From positions 37,379,920-37,443,919 of the forward strand of contig OW386285.2 in NCBI GenBank assembly GCA_936432065.2: a stretch of 64,000 bases of DNA, written 5' to 3'. This stretch comes from Rutpela maculata (lineage: Eukaryota; Arthropoda; Insecta; Coleoptera; Cerambycidae). The translations under genes and the position numbers were made by a program. Under the pieces are notes generated by a model. That model was given only the letters and a program-made list of their open reading frames with translations. It was not told where the DNA came from and did not search any database. This document shows, one piece after another, positions 12,917 through 23,689 of this stretch (positions are counted from its first letter, which is position 1; each line of letters opens with the position of its first letter).

Positions 12917-13470
12917 GTTATTTCGGATGCTAAAAGCATATGGTGATGTGTATGAAGTCTTTATTATGTGAAATTGATTTTCCAGCCTTATTTAAAATAT
13001 ATGAAAATCTTCCAGGTTCTCTTTTTTTTCTATTTTTTTACGTGTTCCCAAACCTGTATTTTTCGAGTTACTAGTATTTTTATTTATTTATAATTATTAA
13101 GAAAATATAGATTATTATATAGAAGATAGACTTATTTAATTTAATTAAACTGTCACCAGTGTCACCTAAGAAGTATGAGTACTTGTCGAACAACGTAATT
13201 ATTACATTAATTCAGTGGCGGTTCGTTAAAAAAAATGTTTTCCCCAGATCTCGAAACTGAAGAGTAGAGAGGGAGAAATCCGAAAAGAAATACAATATTT
13301 AACGGTCTAAAACAGACCTAAAATTAAAAAAAAGTAAATCCGTACATCGGTTTTATAAGCAATTATTACATTAAAAAAACAACTAAAATTTTTTTCGCAA
13401 TTATTTTAACAAAAAAAAAAAAAGACGGAATGAGCAGGGGTCGAACCGCCGACCTCGTGACTTGCAAGAC

Positions 13471-14762
13471 AACAACAACAACAACAAGCATTTATTAATA
13501 TTCACATGATACAATATGCGCCATTCCGGAGTCCGGCCCGGAGCCAGCCATACAACCACGGCGAACATCGCCGAGGTGGGTGTGAGGCTGGGCAGGGAGG
13601 GTCCGGTTTGGCGGTGACGAAAATTATTTGGTGAGTTAAAACTCCTACCTACAGCGGTTTTCAACCTTTTTCGAACCACGACCCCCTTTACAAAAAGAAA
13701 AAACAAGTTTACCCTCTCGCGACCCCCAACCTCGATTTCTATTAATAAAATCTAAAATCAATCAAATTTTAAAATTTCTTGTTATAGTTTTTGGAATGAT
13801 TTCTCATTAAAAATTGGTTTCATTAAAATTGTATGTGTGTAATATTTAGATTTTTAGATTTTAGAATGAATGATTTAATTTTATTGGTTTTTTTCTCAAT
13901 AGCTCGGGACCCCCTTGGGATTGCTTCACGACCCCTCGAGGGGTCACGACCCACAGGTTGAAAACCGCTGTATAGAGAAAGGCTTAAATTTAACAATGTC
14001 GTGCAACGCAGTACACGAAGGTACTTAAAAATAATTAAAAATTAAAATTGAAAAAACTATCGATTTCGCGCACACGCGAGCACTTAAAAATTTTGATTGC
14101 TGGCACGGGAAAACAAAACTCACGAAAAAACCCGTTTGAGACAATTCCACCTTGGTAGTCTTCCTGACCCCACGAAAGTGTCGTGGATAGTTAAAAGTAT
14201 GTAATGTTATGTGAAATTTTGGTTTATTAAGAATTTATTGGTCGAGACTGAATTTAGAGACAAAAATGGGCAAGGAACAGAAAAGGTAAAAACAAATAGA
14301 GGGAATAGAGAGAGGTTGGTTGTAGGTTTTGGTGAAGATTAAAGGTGGGGAAAGGAGAAGTTGTCGTAGAGGAAAGTGTGGCTAGAAAGGTTGCCGAAAG
14401 ATAGGCAACGTCTGGTATGGTAGGGGGTGTTGGATACCGAAAAGGATCGCATTATGCTGTCTGATTCGTGTTACGTTGCGGATTAACGGACTATCGCCCA
14501 GTTTGAATTGATAGAATTTTTGGGAGATTTCTTGGACGTAGTCCGCTAGTGGCGTTATGTCGTGGCAACGATTACATAGATCTCTGAGGGAGGTGTATCT
14601 GCCCGAATCAGAGATGAGGCGCATAAATTTGTGTTCGAGAACTCGGAGTTTTCTCATTGTCGTAGTCGGTATGCTGCACCACACCGGCGCTGCGTATGTG
14701 ATGGCCGGCCTGATCACCATCGTATACAACAATTTTTTATTTGTCCTGTTGTCCGCTACCCC
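13471..14762 (-). pseudogene. 5'-truncated Jockey-type LINE with 13-bp target duplication
   Basis: Flanked by identical TGACTTGCAAGAC at 13458-13470 and 14763-14775. The minus-strand frame 14732-14382 encodes the C-terminal part of a Jockey-type RT: VIRPAITYAAPVW, then LRVLEHKFMRLIS and LRDLCNRCHDITPLADYVQ. The 3' end on the minus strand is a (GTT)n tail abutting the left duplication. The 3' UTR is interrupted by a hAT-type MITE at 13652-13970. Because the target duplication is perfect, this insertion is relatively young. Confidence 0.85.
13652..13970. mobile_element. hAT-type MITE with SPIN-like termini
   Basis: The terminal inverted repeats are CAGCGGTTTTCAACCTTTTT and AGGTTGAAAACCGCTG. 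Just inside are GACCCCC tracts, including a CCCCTCGAGGGG palindrome. This layout strongly recalls the SPIN group of hAT elements. I cannot see a clear 8-bp duplication, so the superfamily rests on the termini. It is inserted in the 3' UTR of the LINE at 13471-14762. Confidence 0.6.
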
Positions 14763-14812
14763 TGACTTGCAAGACGACGCCTTAATTCACTCGACCACCT
14801 ACCTTTCTAGAG

Positions 14813-15189
14813 TACTTGCTTAAAGACTTTATAGTGGAACACGCAACGGCTAGATTTTGCTTTTTAATGCATTTTAATCTAATTTTATCATTAAGACCGC
14901 CGGAGCGCATCACCAACCTTACAAATTTGAACAGATGGAACTACGTGTACCATTTGGCAATATTACATCGCGGATATCAACCAATAATTTCAGTGCAAAT
15001 AGCAGTAGCAGCATTTTGTAATTCCTCTTCCAGGAGATAGGTGGAGGCCGCAAAAACCAAACAAATGAAAATGGTAGTGACCTTGAATCAACAATGCGAA
15101 GCATGCAATCTAATTTGAACCGTTTCAAGATAGAGTAATAGTAATTATGTATTATATTATCCGTCTCTGGACTTATAGTACGGTAACTA
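14813..15189. other. Non-coding, unassigned
   Basis: Interior of the composite element. No recognisable gene or repeat. Confidence 0.4.
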
Positions 15190-15418
15190 GAGGTTTTAAC
15201 TTCGGAATAATGTCATATTGAACGGATTTCGTCCATTTTTGGCAGTATAATAGTAAAAGTTTCTATATTGTGCAGGGGCTTGTTAATTTATAGGGGGTGG
15301 ATGCCACCCCCTCTCAGGGAGTGGCACTTAAAAAATATATATGTTTATTGGAGCTGAAATAGAATCAAATTTTAAGAAGAAAAGGTTCTATGCAATTTTT
15401 CACATAAACTGATAGTTT

Positions 15419-16108
15419 TACTTCCACGTCCAGTGGAAGTATAGTAACGACAAAAAATTTTTTAAAAATTTTTATTGTCCAAATAGGCTTAAAATGTCAT
15501 GAAACGTAGAGATTTTAAGTTTGAGCGAAAAAAAATTTCTATCTGTCTGTCGGTCTGTCTGTAACTTTTTTTTGTGCGCACGTTTACTCTGGAACCGTTT
15601 AAGATATTGACTTGAAATTTGGTACACATATGTCCTTCAACGAGATCTAGAATCAGATTATATTTTCATCTTGTTCCGTCGAAGAGTTGGGGGGTAAATT
15701 GCGGTAAATTTGGGGTAAATAGGTCGATCAAGCAGGTAAGAGTCCATAAAATTGGTATTTAGTATATACAAGAGAAGCTAAGGTCTCAAAAAAATGTTTG
15801 GCATTAGCCACCCCCATTACCACCCCCATCCCCTTATTAAAGGGGATGAAAAAAAAATGTGTGTAATTAGTGTACCTATCTATGTACAGGAACCAGAAAC
15901 CTCAAAATATTTTTTACATCATCCACCCCCCACCTCACTACCGATGTGGGGTATCGTTTTATGGGTTTTTGGGGTAGAGGATTTCAAATATTCTATTATT
16001 AAAGTTCCATAAACAATTATTTTCACATACAGTTTTTTTTTTCGTTGTGAGTGACTTGGATAGAGAATCTGGATGAGGAAGTTTTGATTCCTTGGGCAGC
16101 GGTTTTTA
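15419..16108 (+). mobile_element. Hairpin-headed non-autonomous element (TACTTCCAC family), copy A
   Basis: It starts with a near-perfect hairpin ACTTCCACGTCCAGTGGAAG, followed by a GTCTGTCGGTCTGTCTGTAAC tract and a conserved block around CTCTGGAACCGTTTAAG. It ends near TTCCTTGGGCAGCGG. It splits the foldback text GATAGTTT/TTTAAGTTATAACG without an obvious target duplication. Other copies or parts lie at 31818-32314, 46199-46226, 49561-49992 and 59792-59972. The hairpin, the GTCT tract and the lack of duplication are compatible with a Helitron-like origin, but this is inference. Confidence 0.65.
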
Positions 16109-17049
16109 AGTTATAACGACTTCAAAATTGCGATTTTAGCTTAAAAAAAAAGGTATTTCCAAACGGCTTTCGTCAAATATCTCGAAAAGTATTATTTTAT
16201 CGAAAAAATGATAGACCAATTACAGAAAGTACAAACTGGAATTTAATTATATTTTTTGTTTATTGATGTAGGATTAATAGTTTCGGAGATATTTAAGTTT
16301 ATATTTGGCATCCAAGTGTTTCAAAATTACCTTTAAAGTTTAAAATGCATTTTTTTTTCTAAAGCAAGTGCTTTAAATGAGCAAAAAAATTTGAGCATCT
16401 AGATAATGCATAACTTTTTTATTTCTAATGCTACAGGAACGAATAAAAAATAATTTGAAAGCACAACTAATTGTCTTTAATTTCATTTCTTAGCTTGCGA
16501 CATAGGTGTCACAATTTCTGAGATATTTAACATTTAAACTGCATTTTTCGTCTTACAAACGTTCGGACGCCATTTTTAAACTTTCATATCTTCGAAACTA
16601 TTAAATCTATGTAAATAAACAAAGAAGCGAAATTCATTATTAGTTTATGAGCTTTATTTTTGGTCTCTACCCATTTTTCAATAAAACTAATATTTGGAAA
16701 AGGAAAAAAAAAATACGTTTTATCGAAAATATAATTTAAACTGTATATTTTTTATAAGCAAGTGCTGTATACAAACCAACAAAATTGAGCATCTACGTCA
16801 TGCTATATATTAACGAGAAACAGTGTTTGAAATTCCTTTTTTTTTTTTTAATTACTGGCTAATTACAGTAACAAAATGGCGACGTTGTTATTAAAAAAAT
16901 GTGTAGACGCACATTACTTCGGTCATAACTTCTTTGTTTCTTATGCTACAGAAACAAATAAAAAAACAGTTGAAAGCATAATTAATAACCTATTATTCTA
17001 CCTATTAGCATCCTTGACGTAGGTGTCACAGTTTCTGAGATATTTAACT

Positions 17050-17673
17050 CCCAGGCAGCAAGGTGCCGTCATTATGACGTCGTTTTTTCGGCATTAATTA
17101 CGTCAATTTCACCTTCAGCATGACATAAAAATGACGTGAAAAGGCGGCACAATGTCACAGCCCAATGACATCATATATATGACGCCAATATGACGTATTG
17201 GTAATCAGTGAATTTTGCGATAAGGAATGCAAACCTCTCATTATAATATTTTTCCACAATTATTAACAAAGTTTTTGACGAAAAAAAAAACCGGAATGTG
17301 CAGGGATCGAACCGCGGACCTTTTGACTCGCAACCTAACCTCACTGAACCATTGAACATCTTTATTTAAATATGTTTAAAAGCTGTATACCTAGTTAGAA
17401 ATAGTAAAACAAAATTATTATTACTATGTGGCAAAAATTGAACTAGTCACTAAATACTTCTATTTATTTTTATTTTATAATGATTTATTTCACGTCATTT
17501 TAATGACGTCAAAATAATGACCTAAAAGAAACGTGTATTTGACGTCTTCATGATGACGTCAGAAGTACGTTATAAATATCACGTCTCTGGTACGTCATTT
17601 ATTGGGACAATGACGTCGGCGACGAAAAATCACCTTTAAAAGACGTCACAATGACGTCACCTTGCTACCAGGG
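17050..17673. mobile_element. TGACGTCA-rich TIR element, 624 bp
   Basis: The termini CCCAGGCAGCAAGGTGCCGT and the complement of the right end, CCCTGGTAGCAAGGTGACGT, match at 28 of 32 positions in my alignment. The flanks share only CT. Both halves are crowded with TGACGT and full TGACGTCA palindromes (for example near 17500, 17560 and 17650). A tRNA-like module lies between them. It belongs to the same family as the 12533-20285 composite and is its best preserved member here. Confidence 0.75.
17291..17358 (-). other. tRNA-like module with T run
   Basis: The minus strand reads GGTTCAGTGAGGTTAGG (A-box-like), then GCGGTTCGATCC (B box) and CACATTCCGG, directly followed by a run of ten T (plus strand 17281-17290). 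It resembles the 13425/14812 module in its last 30 bases. It lacks a paired acceptor stem, so it is tRNA-derived rather than a functional tRNA. Confidence 0.6.
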
Positions 17674-18945
17674 CTCTGTAATATTTTTTCGATAAAGTAA
17701 TACTTTTCGAGACACTTGACGAAAGCCGTTTGGAAATACCTTTTTTTTTTAAGCTAAAATCGCAATTTTGAAGTCGTTATAACTTAAAAACTATCAATTT
17801 ATGTGAAAAATTGCATAGAACCTTTTCTTCTTAAAATTTGATTCTACTTCCAATAAATATATATATTTTTTAAGTGCCACCGAGTGAGAATACCCCAATA
17901 CAATAACAAAATTGTGACATTTTATAAAAAAAAAATGTGAATAGGCACATTGTTTCGGCCATAATTTCTTTATGTTTATGATACAGAAACAAACAAAAAA
18001 GCATTGCAAAGGTTGATTAATTATTTTTTATTCTGTTCCTTGGAAATTTTTATGGAAGTTTCATAGTTTCTAAGATATTCAACATTTAAACTAAATACTT
18101 CATCCAATAATCTTTCCGATACCATCTATAAACTAAAAAATCTCCGGAACGATTAATTCTACGTAAATATTAAATAAATACAAATTAATTTTCAGTTTAT
18201 GGGCTTTATTTTTGATGTCTATCATTTTTTCGCTTAAACCAATATTTATTGAGAAAAAAAAAACGTTTTCTAGAAAGTCCGTTTATAGTTTGTAATACAA
18301 TTTTTATTTGAAGAAAATGCTGTAAACGGACGAAAAAACAGTATATAATATATTTTTTTAATTACTGACTAAGTACTTACATTTAAAAAATGGCGACGTT
18401 TTTATTAAAAAAAAATGTAAGTAAGCTAATTGTTTCTGTCATAACTTCTTTGCTTTTTATGGTAAGTATAGAAATCATTTGAAAGCCTAATCGTTAGTAT
18501 TTCATTACGGTTGTTAGCATTTCTGATGTAAGTGCTATATTCTGAGATAAATTTTTAATTAAATACTTCATTTTATAGGACGCCATCTTTATACTTCTAT
18601 ATTTCCGAAACCATTAATTTTACAGAAATTAGAACGATATTCATCTCCAATTTACTAGCCTTCATATTTGTCTATGGCATGTTTTGGCTCAAAATGTAAT
18701 ACCTTGCGAATTATTTGACGAAAATCGTGTTGCAATAACTCTTTTTTTAAGTAAAGTAAATGTCCCAATTTTCAAGTCGTTATAAACTTAAAGACTATCA
18801 ATTTAAATAAGAAGTCGCATAGAACTTTTTCTTCTCAAAATTTGATTGTCTTTCAGCTCCAAATGGGGATGGCATCTACCCCCCATAAATTAGCAAGCCT
18901 CCGCAAAATATAGAAACTTTTCTTTTGATGCATTTAATCAAATAT

Positions 18946-20139
18946 AATTCAGGAAAAAAGTGAAAAATTTTTATTTTTAGAAAGGAACAACCAAATTTGA
19001 TATCTGGATATAACTTCACATTATAAGCAACTTCTTTAAATAACATGTTTCGGTTGTTTACTCTTGAGGTAATTTCAATAAAATATATATTTTTCGACCT
19101 AAGCGCTAGGACTAACACACATTTCTGCAGTCCTTTTTTCGTTTGAGAACAGGCATGAACTTTTATCAAAAATAAAATTTTTCAAAAAGTCAATAACAAT
19201 AGTCATATGGTGCAGACTTTTTGACGGACACTGTATAAAATGCGCAAATTCATAGTTTTATAATTTTGTAATTTTTATTATGTGAATGGGATGTAAAGAC
19301 GATGGACAAAAAGACGCGTTTTCATTGCCTAGAGAGTTCGTCGCGGTATCCTAATATACTATATAAGAGTATGAATCACATAAAAAAAGTGACCTTTATA
19401 ACGTATTGACGACATCGTGAAATGAAGCGATCTAATTGTAATTGTAGTCAGGCGCCACCTGCGAGCCAAGTGCTAAACTTCATTTATGACTTTTACATTA
19501 TTGGTCTTACAAACCAACGCTTGCTTTATCGGAAATTTGTCTTATTTATTTTCAATGAATTGGTTCTAGTAGTTCGAGGATTTTTCAAAAACTACTGAAT
19601 AAAAAATTGAAATTTAAATATCGATATGTTTCATATACTATAGCAGATGAGCTCAGACTAATATCAATAAGATAATATCTTTTTTATTATTTTAAAATTA
19701 GGTTCAAAGTTAGAGGATGTTTAACAGCTTGACAAGAAAAAAATATTACTTTTCGTGAATTTGCAATAGTCCAGTACCATTCTATCGAGTTTTTTCTCAA
19801 AGCCTGTGAAATTTCTTTTTAATCAGTTCAGGGATTTAGAAGAAATCCTCGAACTACGAAGTCATGTTTTTAAGTAAATTTAACCTATAATTCCGGCGCC
19901 CTTAAAAGAACTCGATAACTGCACAAATAAACTAACGAATCTTTGCAAACTCTTTCGAATATAAATTATTTTGAATATTGTTAAAAAACTTTATCCTCGA
20001 ATAAAAACGCCAATACTTATCCCTCACGACACGGTTTATTTTTTTTTAAACTTTACACTCTGCTTACGATAACAAAATGGCATCAGCGAGTTTTAAAGTT
20101 TGTAATCCGATAAAATATAAATAAATTTAACACTGAAAA
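18946..20139. other. Non-coding, unassigned
   Basis: Interior of the composite element. No gene or family recognised. Confidence 0.4.
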
Positions 20140-20285
20140 AAAACGACAATATGACGTGATGTGTAGCACGTCTTTTAACGTCATTTATAAGACGTCATTA
20201 TGTCGTCGATTTTTAGTGCACTGACGTCTTTTTGACCAGAATCACCAGATTTTGACGTCATTATAACGTACCCTTGCTACCTGGG

Positions 20286-20479
20286 TACTGTCGTAGAAAA
20301 CATTCTTCGGCTGATTCGCCTCCAAGCAAGGCTCTATGTTTGTGAAAATGCCCTATTGTTTGTGAAAAATTATCATTATTATAAATCGGGACTAAATTTT
20401 TAATTGATATCACCGGCGACTCCGCCAAATCTTCGAAAATGCTCGTAATATAAAAAATTGTTTCTAATTTTTGTTCACC
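20286..20479 (-). pseudogene. Interrupted reading frame of unknown identity, 5' part
   Basis: Minus-strand open frame that continues at 12532-12386. It encodes EQKLETIFYITSIFEDLAES, then NFSQTIGHFHKHRALLGGES and AEECFLRQYGQYG. It opens at 20479 next to AAG/GTGAAC, which could be a splice acceptor, so this may be an internal or terminal exon. Family not recognised. Confidence 0.55.
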
Positions 20480-20765
20480 TTATAATACTAGATGTAGCTT
20501 GAGATATTTAGTGTGGGACTACCGCCGGATCATAGTTTACAGTTTGTAATAGGTTTGATAGAAATCGCTTAAGCTAGAGTAATCACTGAACAAATATATA
20601 AATAGAAAACTATAATAGAACCACCTCCTTTTTAAAATTTTATGAAATCGGTTAAAAATTAAGTGGCTTGGTATCCGCTCTGTTTAGTACTCACCATTTT
20701 CTGCAGCGGATTTTTGGCTTGGTTCTTTTTCCTGTGTCAGCACATAAAAAAAATTTTAAGTTAAC

Positions 20766-20990
20766 TGACCACCGAGGTCTCCTGATCTTACACCTTTAGA
20801 CTATCTTTTATGGGGTCGCCTAAAGTCAGAGGTGTACAATGAAGTAATCGACAGACGGAAACAGTTATTAGAAAATTCTTTTATTGTATGTGATTGTATT
20901 AAAAATAACCCGCAAATGATTAGTAGACCAGTAAAAACATTTAAATGTTCCCAAACATGCATTAACGCTGGAGACAAGTTTGTCCTCTCA
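20766..20990 (+). pseudogene. Tc1/mariner-type transposase C-terminal fragment
   Basis: Translation gives PPRSPDLTPLDYLLWGRLKS followed by EVYNEVIDRRKQLLENSF, the hallmark PxSPDLxPxDxxLWG region of the IS630/Tc1/mariner catalytic domain, including the third acidic position. A TGA stands where the family usually has Trp before PPRSPD. The N-terminal part is not recognisable upstream. Dead fragment. Confidence 0.75.
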
Positions 20991-21091
20991 TCTAGGAGGT
21001 GTTTATTTTGAAAATCTATTTCAATTTTAGTTAATTTTGTTTTTCTTCTTTTTCAAGTATTACTTGTTGCGAATTTTTACTTAATAAATTA

Positions 21092-22585
21092 CACAGCCCC
21101 ACAAAAAAAAATAAAAGTTCAAAGCAGCGAACCAGACCCATGTATCCCCATGTATTTTCAGTCGCTGAATCCGAATCCGGGGTCAAAGAAACATTAGCTA
21201 GAGCCAAAAAACACCCCTGAAATGGGATAAAAAGAAGATTAAGCTACCAGAATAGTTGTTACTTCTTAATCAATCGAATTATGCAAATTAAACAGCAGCG
21301 TACATACAATAGATATGAAACACACCCCTAGGGAGGGGCGAGAACTAGCCCCCATATATAAAATATCGATCCAAAACAGCAATGACTGCTGAAAAAGCTC
21401 GAAATGTCTAAGTTTTGTTAAAGTGTTAAGAAACTACATCAGGTCCGACGTAATCTTCATAAACTGCCCCTATAGGGTTGAGAACAACCACCTTTAAGTT
21501 CAAAGGACACGAGAAAAACAAGAAAAAACGTAAAATTCAACAGGATTTCTATTTTCATGGATGCTATGATTGGCTGAAATTGCGTAGTACTCTAAAATAG
21601 AACCAGAAATTTACGTACCATCAACATCCTACACTGTTAACCCTCAGAGGGTGTGAAAACTACCCTCTATGTAAGATTTAACTCCAAAAGTTATAGTGAC
21701 TTTTATAAAAATTCGAAACATCCTACACTGTTAACCCTCAGAGGGTGTGAAAACTACCCCCTATGTAAGATTTAACTATAAAAGTTATAGTGACTTCTAT
21801 TAAAATTCGAAACACCGGCTTTGTGTGGAAGAGAGAAGAAACTAGACTATGTTCGACGATGTGCTTGAAAACCACCCCCACGGGGTTGCGAGATACTACC
21901 ATCTGAGGAATGCTGAAAAAACAGAGAGAAATTAACCGGATTTACATTTTTATGGATGCTATGATTGGCAAAAATCGCGTTGCACACTCAGAGTTTGAAA
22001 TTCATGTCCTATGAATGTTATTAAGTAACACCCCCAGAAAGGATGTAAATTACCGTAATTCATTCTAATTCTATTTTAGAGTACTACGCAATTTCAGCCA
22101 ATCATAGCATCCATGAAAATAGAAATCTTGTTGCATTTTACGTTTTTTCTTGTATTCTTCGTGTCCTTTAAACTTGAGGGTGGTTGTTATCAACTCTATA
22201 GGGGCAGTTTATGAAGATTACGTCGGACCTGATGCAGTTTCTTATCACTTTAACAAAACTTAGACATTTTGAACATTTTCAGCAGTTATTGCTGTTTTTG
22301 ATCGATTTTTTTATATATGGGGCTAGTTTTCGCCTCTCCCTGGGAGTGTGTTTCATATCTATTGTATGTACGCTGCTGTTTAACCTTGATTTGTATAATT
22401 CAATTGATTAAGATGTAACAATTATTCTCGTAGCTTAATATTCTTTTTACCGCATTTCAGGGGTGTTTTTTGGCTCTAGCTAATGATTTTTTTGACCCCG
22501 GATTCGGATTCAGCGACCGAAAATACATAGGAATACATGGGTCTGGTTGGCTGCTTTGAACTTTTTTTTTCTTTGTGGGGCTGTG
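21092..22585. mobile_element. Foldback element of 1,494 bp with TTA target duplication
   Basis: The termini are CACAGCCCCACAAA and TTTGTGGGGCTGTG, flanked by TTA at 21089-21091 and 22586-22588. Arms of about 510 bp (21092-21605 and 22068-22585) are inverted copies of each other; landmarks are ACCCCTGAAATG/CATTTCAGGGGT, the CAGGTCCGACGTAATC block and GGATGCTATGATTGGCTG. The loop holds a tandem duplication. A 3-bp TTA duplication is compatible with a PIF/Harbinger-type origin (TWA targets), but no transposase is present. Confidence 0.8.
21625..21813 (+). repeat. Two-copy 94-bp tandem duplication
   Basis: CATCCTACACTGTTAACCCT and the following text up to ATTCGAAA occur twice in a row with very few differences, inside the loop of the 21092-22585 foldback. 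Confidence 0.85.
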
Positions 22586-23689
22586 TTATTTGTTTGTGTG
22601 TGCCTTTATTTTATCAAAATAAAATTCAGTATTTTAATATTATTTTCTTAAGGTGTGCAGTAATTAATGTTAATTACATGTTAGTGCAAGCCTACTTATA
22701 GTTAATATTAATTTTTTTCTATAAGTGAATTGGAATGTGTTATTTTGAATGAAAATTTAAACTCAAGAAAGCTTAAATAAAGTTCATGTACAGAAAAACA
22801 GTAGGTTACTTAAGTAAAATTAACAATATAATAACGTCAGCTAGCTGACTACATTATTTGAAAAATTTAAAATTTGGTCAATCGACAATTTCGAAAATTT
22901 ATTATTTATTTATTTTACTCCCTTAAAATTTTCAAATGTATCAAATACCTTGCAATTATGGAAATATTTTCATTATATACTACATAGTTTAGGAAAGAAA
23001 AGTTGTGGATTTGTCTATGTTTATTACCTGTATCACATTATCTAGCGCCTGTCAATGTCTCTCATTGAATTTCTAGTACTAACACAAGGTAAAGTAGTGA
23101 ATTTGCCTACGTCAGGAATTTCCACTACATACCTTCTACTTTCTTATTCATTTAGTTATGGCGAAAATAATAATTATTATTTGATGTACTTAAAAATAGG
23201 ACCCGTATTTATTTGTCCTCATTTCTCATCTTATAGTCCATTCTCATATTGACATTCGCTTGGATGCTCTGCCAATTTTAAAGAACCTCCAGAGCACGAA
23301 AATACTGCCCTAATATAACAATTTTTTCAAGGTTGGCATTCTGGAAAATGGTTATAAAAAAAATATGGCTGATCAAAGATGGCGGCGCACGACTTTTTTG
23401 AATAAATTCTATTTCCGTTATTTCTTAACGGATTTTAAAAAACAAAAAAAGCAAATACTCATTTTAAGTACACCTTTTATAAAAAAAAAATAATACTGTC
23501 ATATAAAGTCATGATATTTTGTAGATTTCTTAGATAAATGAAAATATCGGAATTAATTTATTAAGTTATTTACTTTTAGCGGAAAATCCATTACAATACA
23601 TGAAAAACTCTTCAAATATAAGTTGTAAAGAATTTAATTCCGATTTTAAATATGCCCTCACTTTTGCTGTTACTGTAAATAATAATAGT
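22586..23689. other. Non-coding, unassigned
   Basis: AT-rich, no supportable gene or repeat. The 65-66 codon frames near 22211 and 23055 carry no recognisable domain. Confidence 0.4.

Larger units (their letters stand above)
13425..14812 (-). other. tRNA-like module split by a LINE
   Basis: Joining 13425-13470 to 14776-14812 (minus strand) gives a tRNA-like sequence: GGTCGAGTGAATTAAGGC (D-arm/A-box like), an anticodon-type loop CTTGCAA, GGCGGTTCGACC (B box), then a long T run that could stop RNA polymerase III. The T stem has mismatches and the acceptor ends do not pair, so it is a tRNA-derived module, not a working gene. The LINE at 13471-14762 entered at the anticodon loop. Confidence 0.6.
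15190..18945. repeat. Foldback element, copy 2, with nested insertions
   Basis: The left end (15198-15290) matches 407-515. The same text returns in reverse complement at about 18880-18945, next to ATAAATTAGCAAGCCTCCGC. Inner arms match copy 1 in inverted order (16108-17049 and 17690-17890). A third diverged set of monomers fills 17890-18880. Two elements lie inside: a hairpin-headed element at 15419-16108, and a TGACGT element at 17050-17673 whose flanks come from different places in the copy 1 order, so some foldback sequence was lost there. Confidence 0.75.
12533..20285. mobile_element. Composite TIR element with TGACGT-rich ends, TA target duplications
   Basis: The left terminus CCCAGGTAGCAAAGGCACGT and the right terminus, read as its complement (CCCAGGTAGCAAGGGTACGT), match at most positions over about 30 bp and are flanked by TA at 12531-12532 and 20286-20287. 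Subterminal DNA (12560-12700 and 20140-20285) is packed with TGACGT/ACGTCA. The target frame reads on exactly when the element and one TA are removed, which argues for one insertion event later enlarged by nested insertions: a LINE (13471), a hAT MITE (13652), a foldback (15190), a hairpin element (15419) and a related 624-bp element (17050). No transposase was found inside, so it is non-autonomous. The superfamily is not assigned. Confidence 0.7.

Noticed and set aside
13205..13225. hAT terminus CAGTGGCGGTTCGTT
   Set aside because: No opposite end with inverted sequence and no 8-bp duplication could be paired with it.
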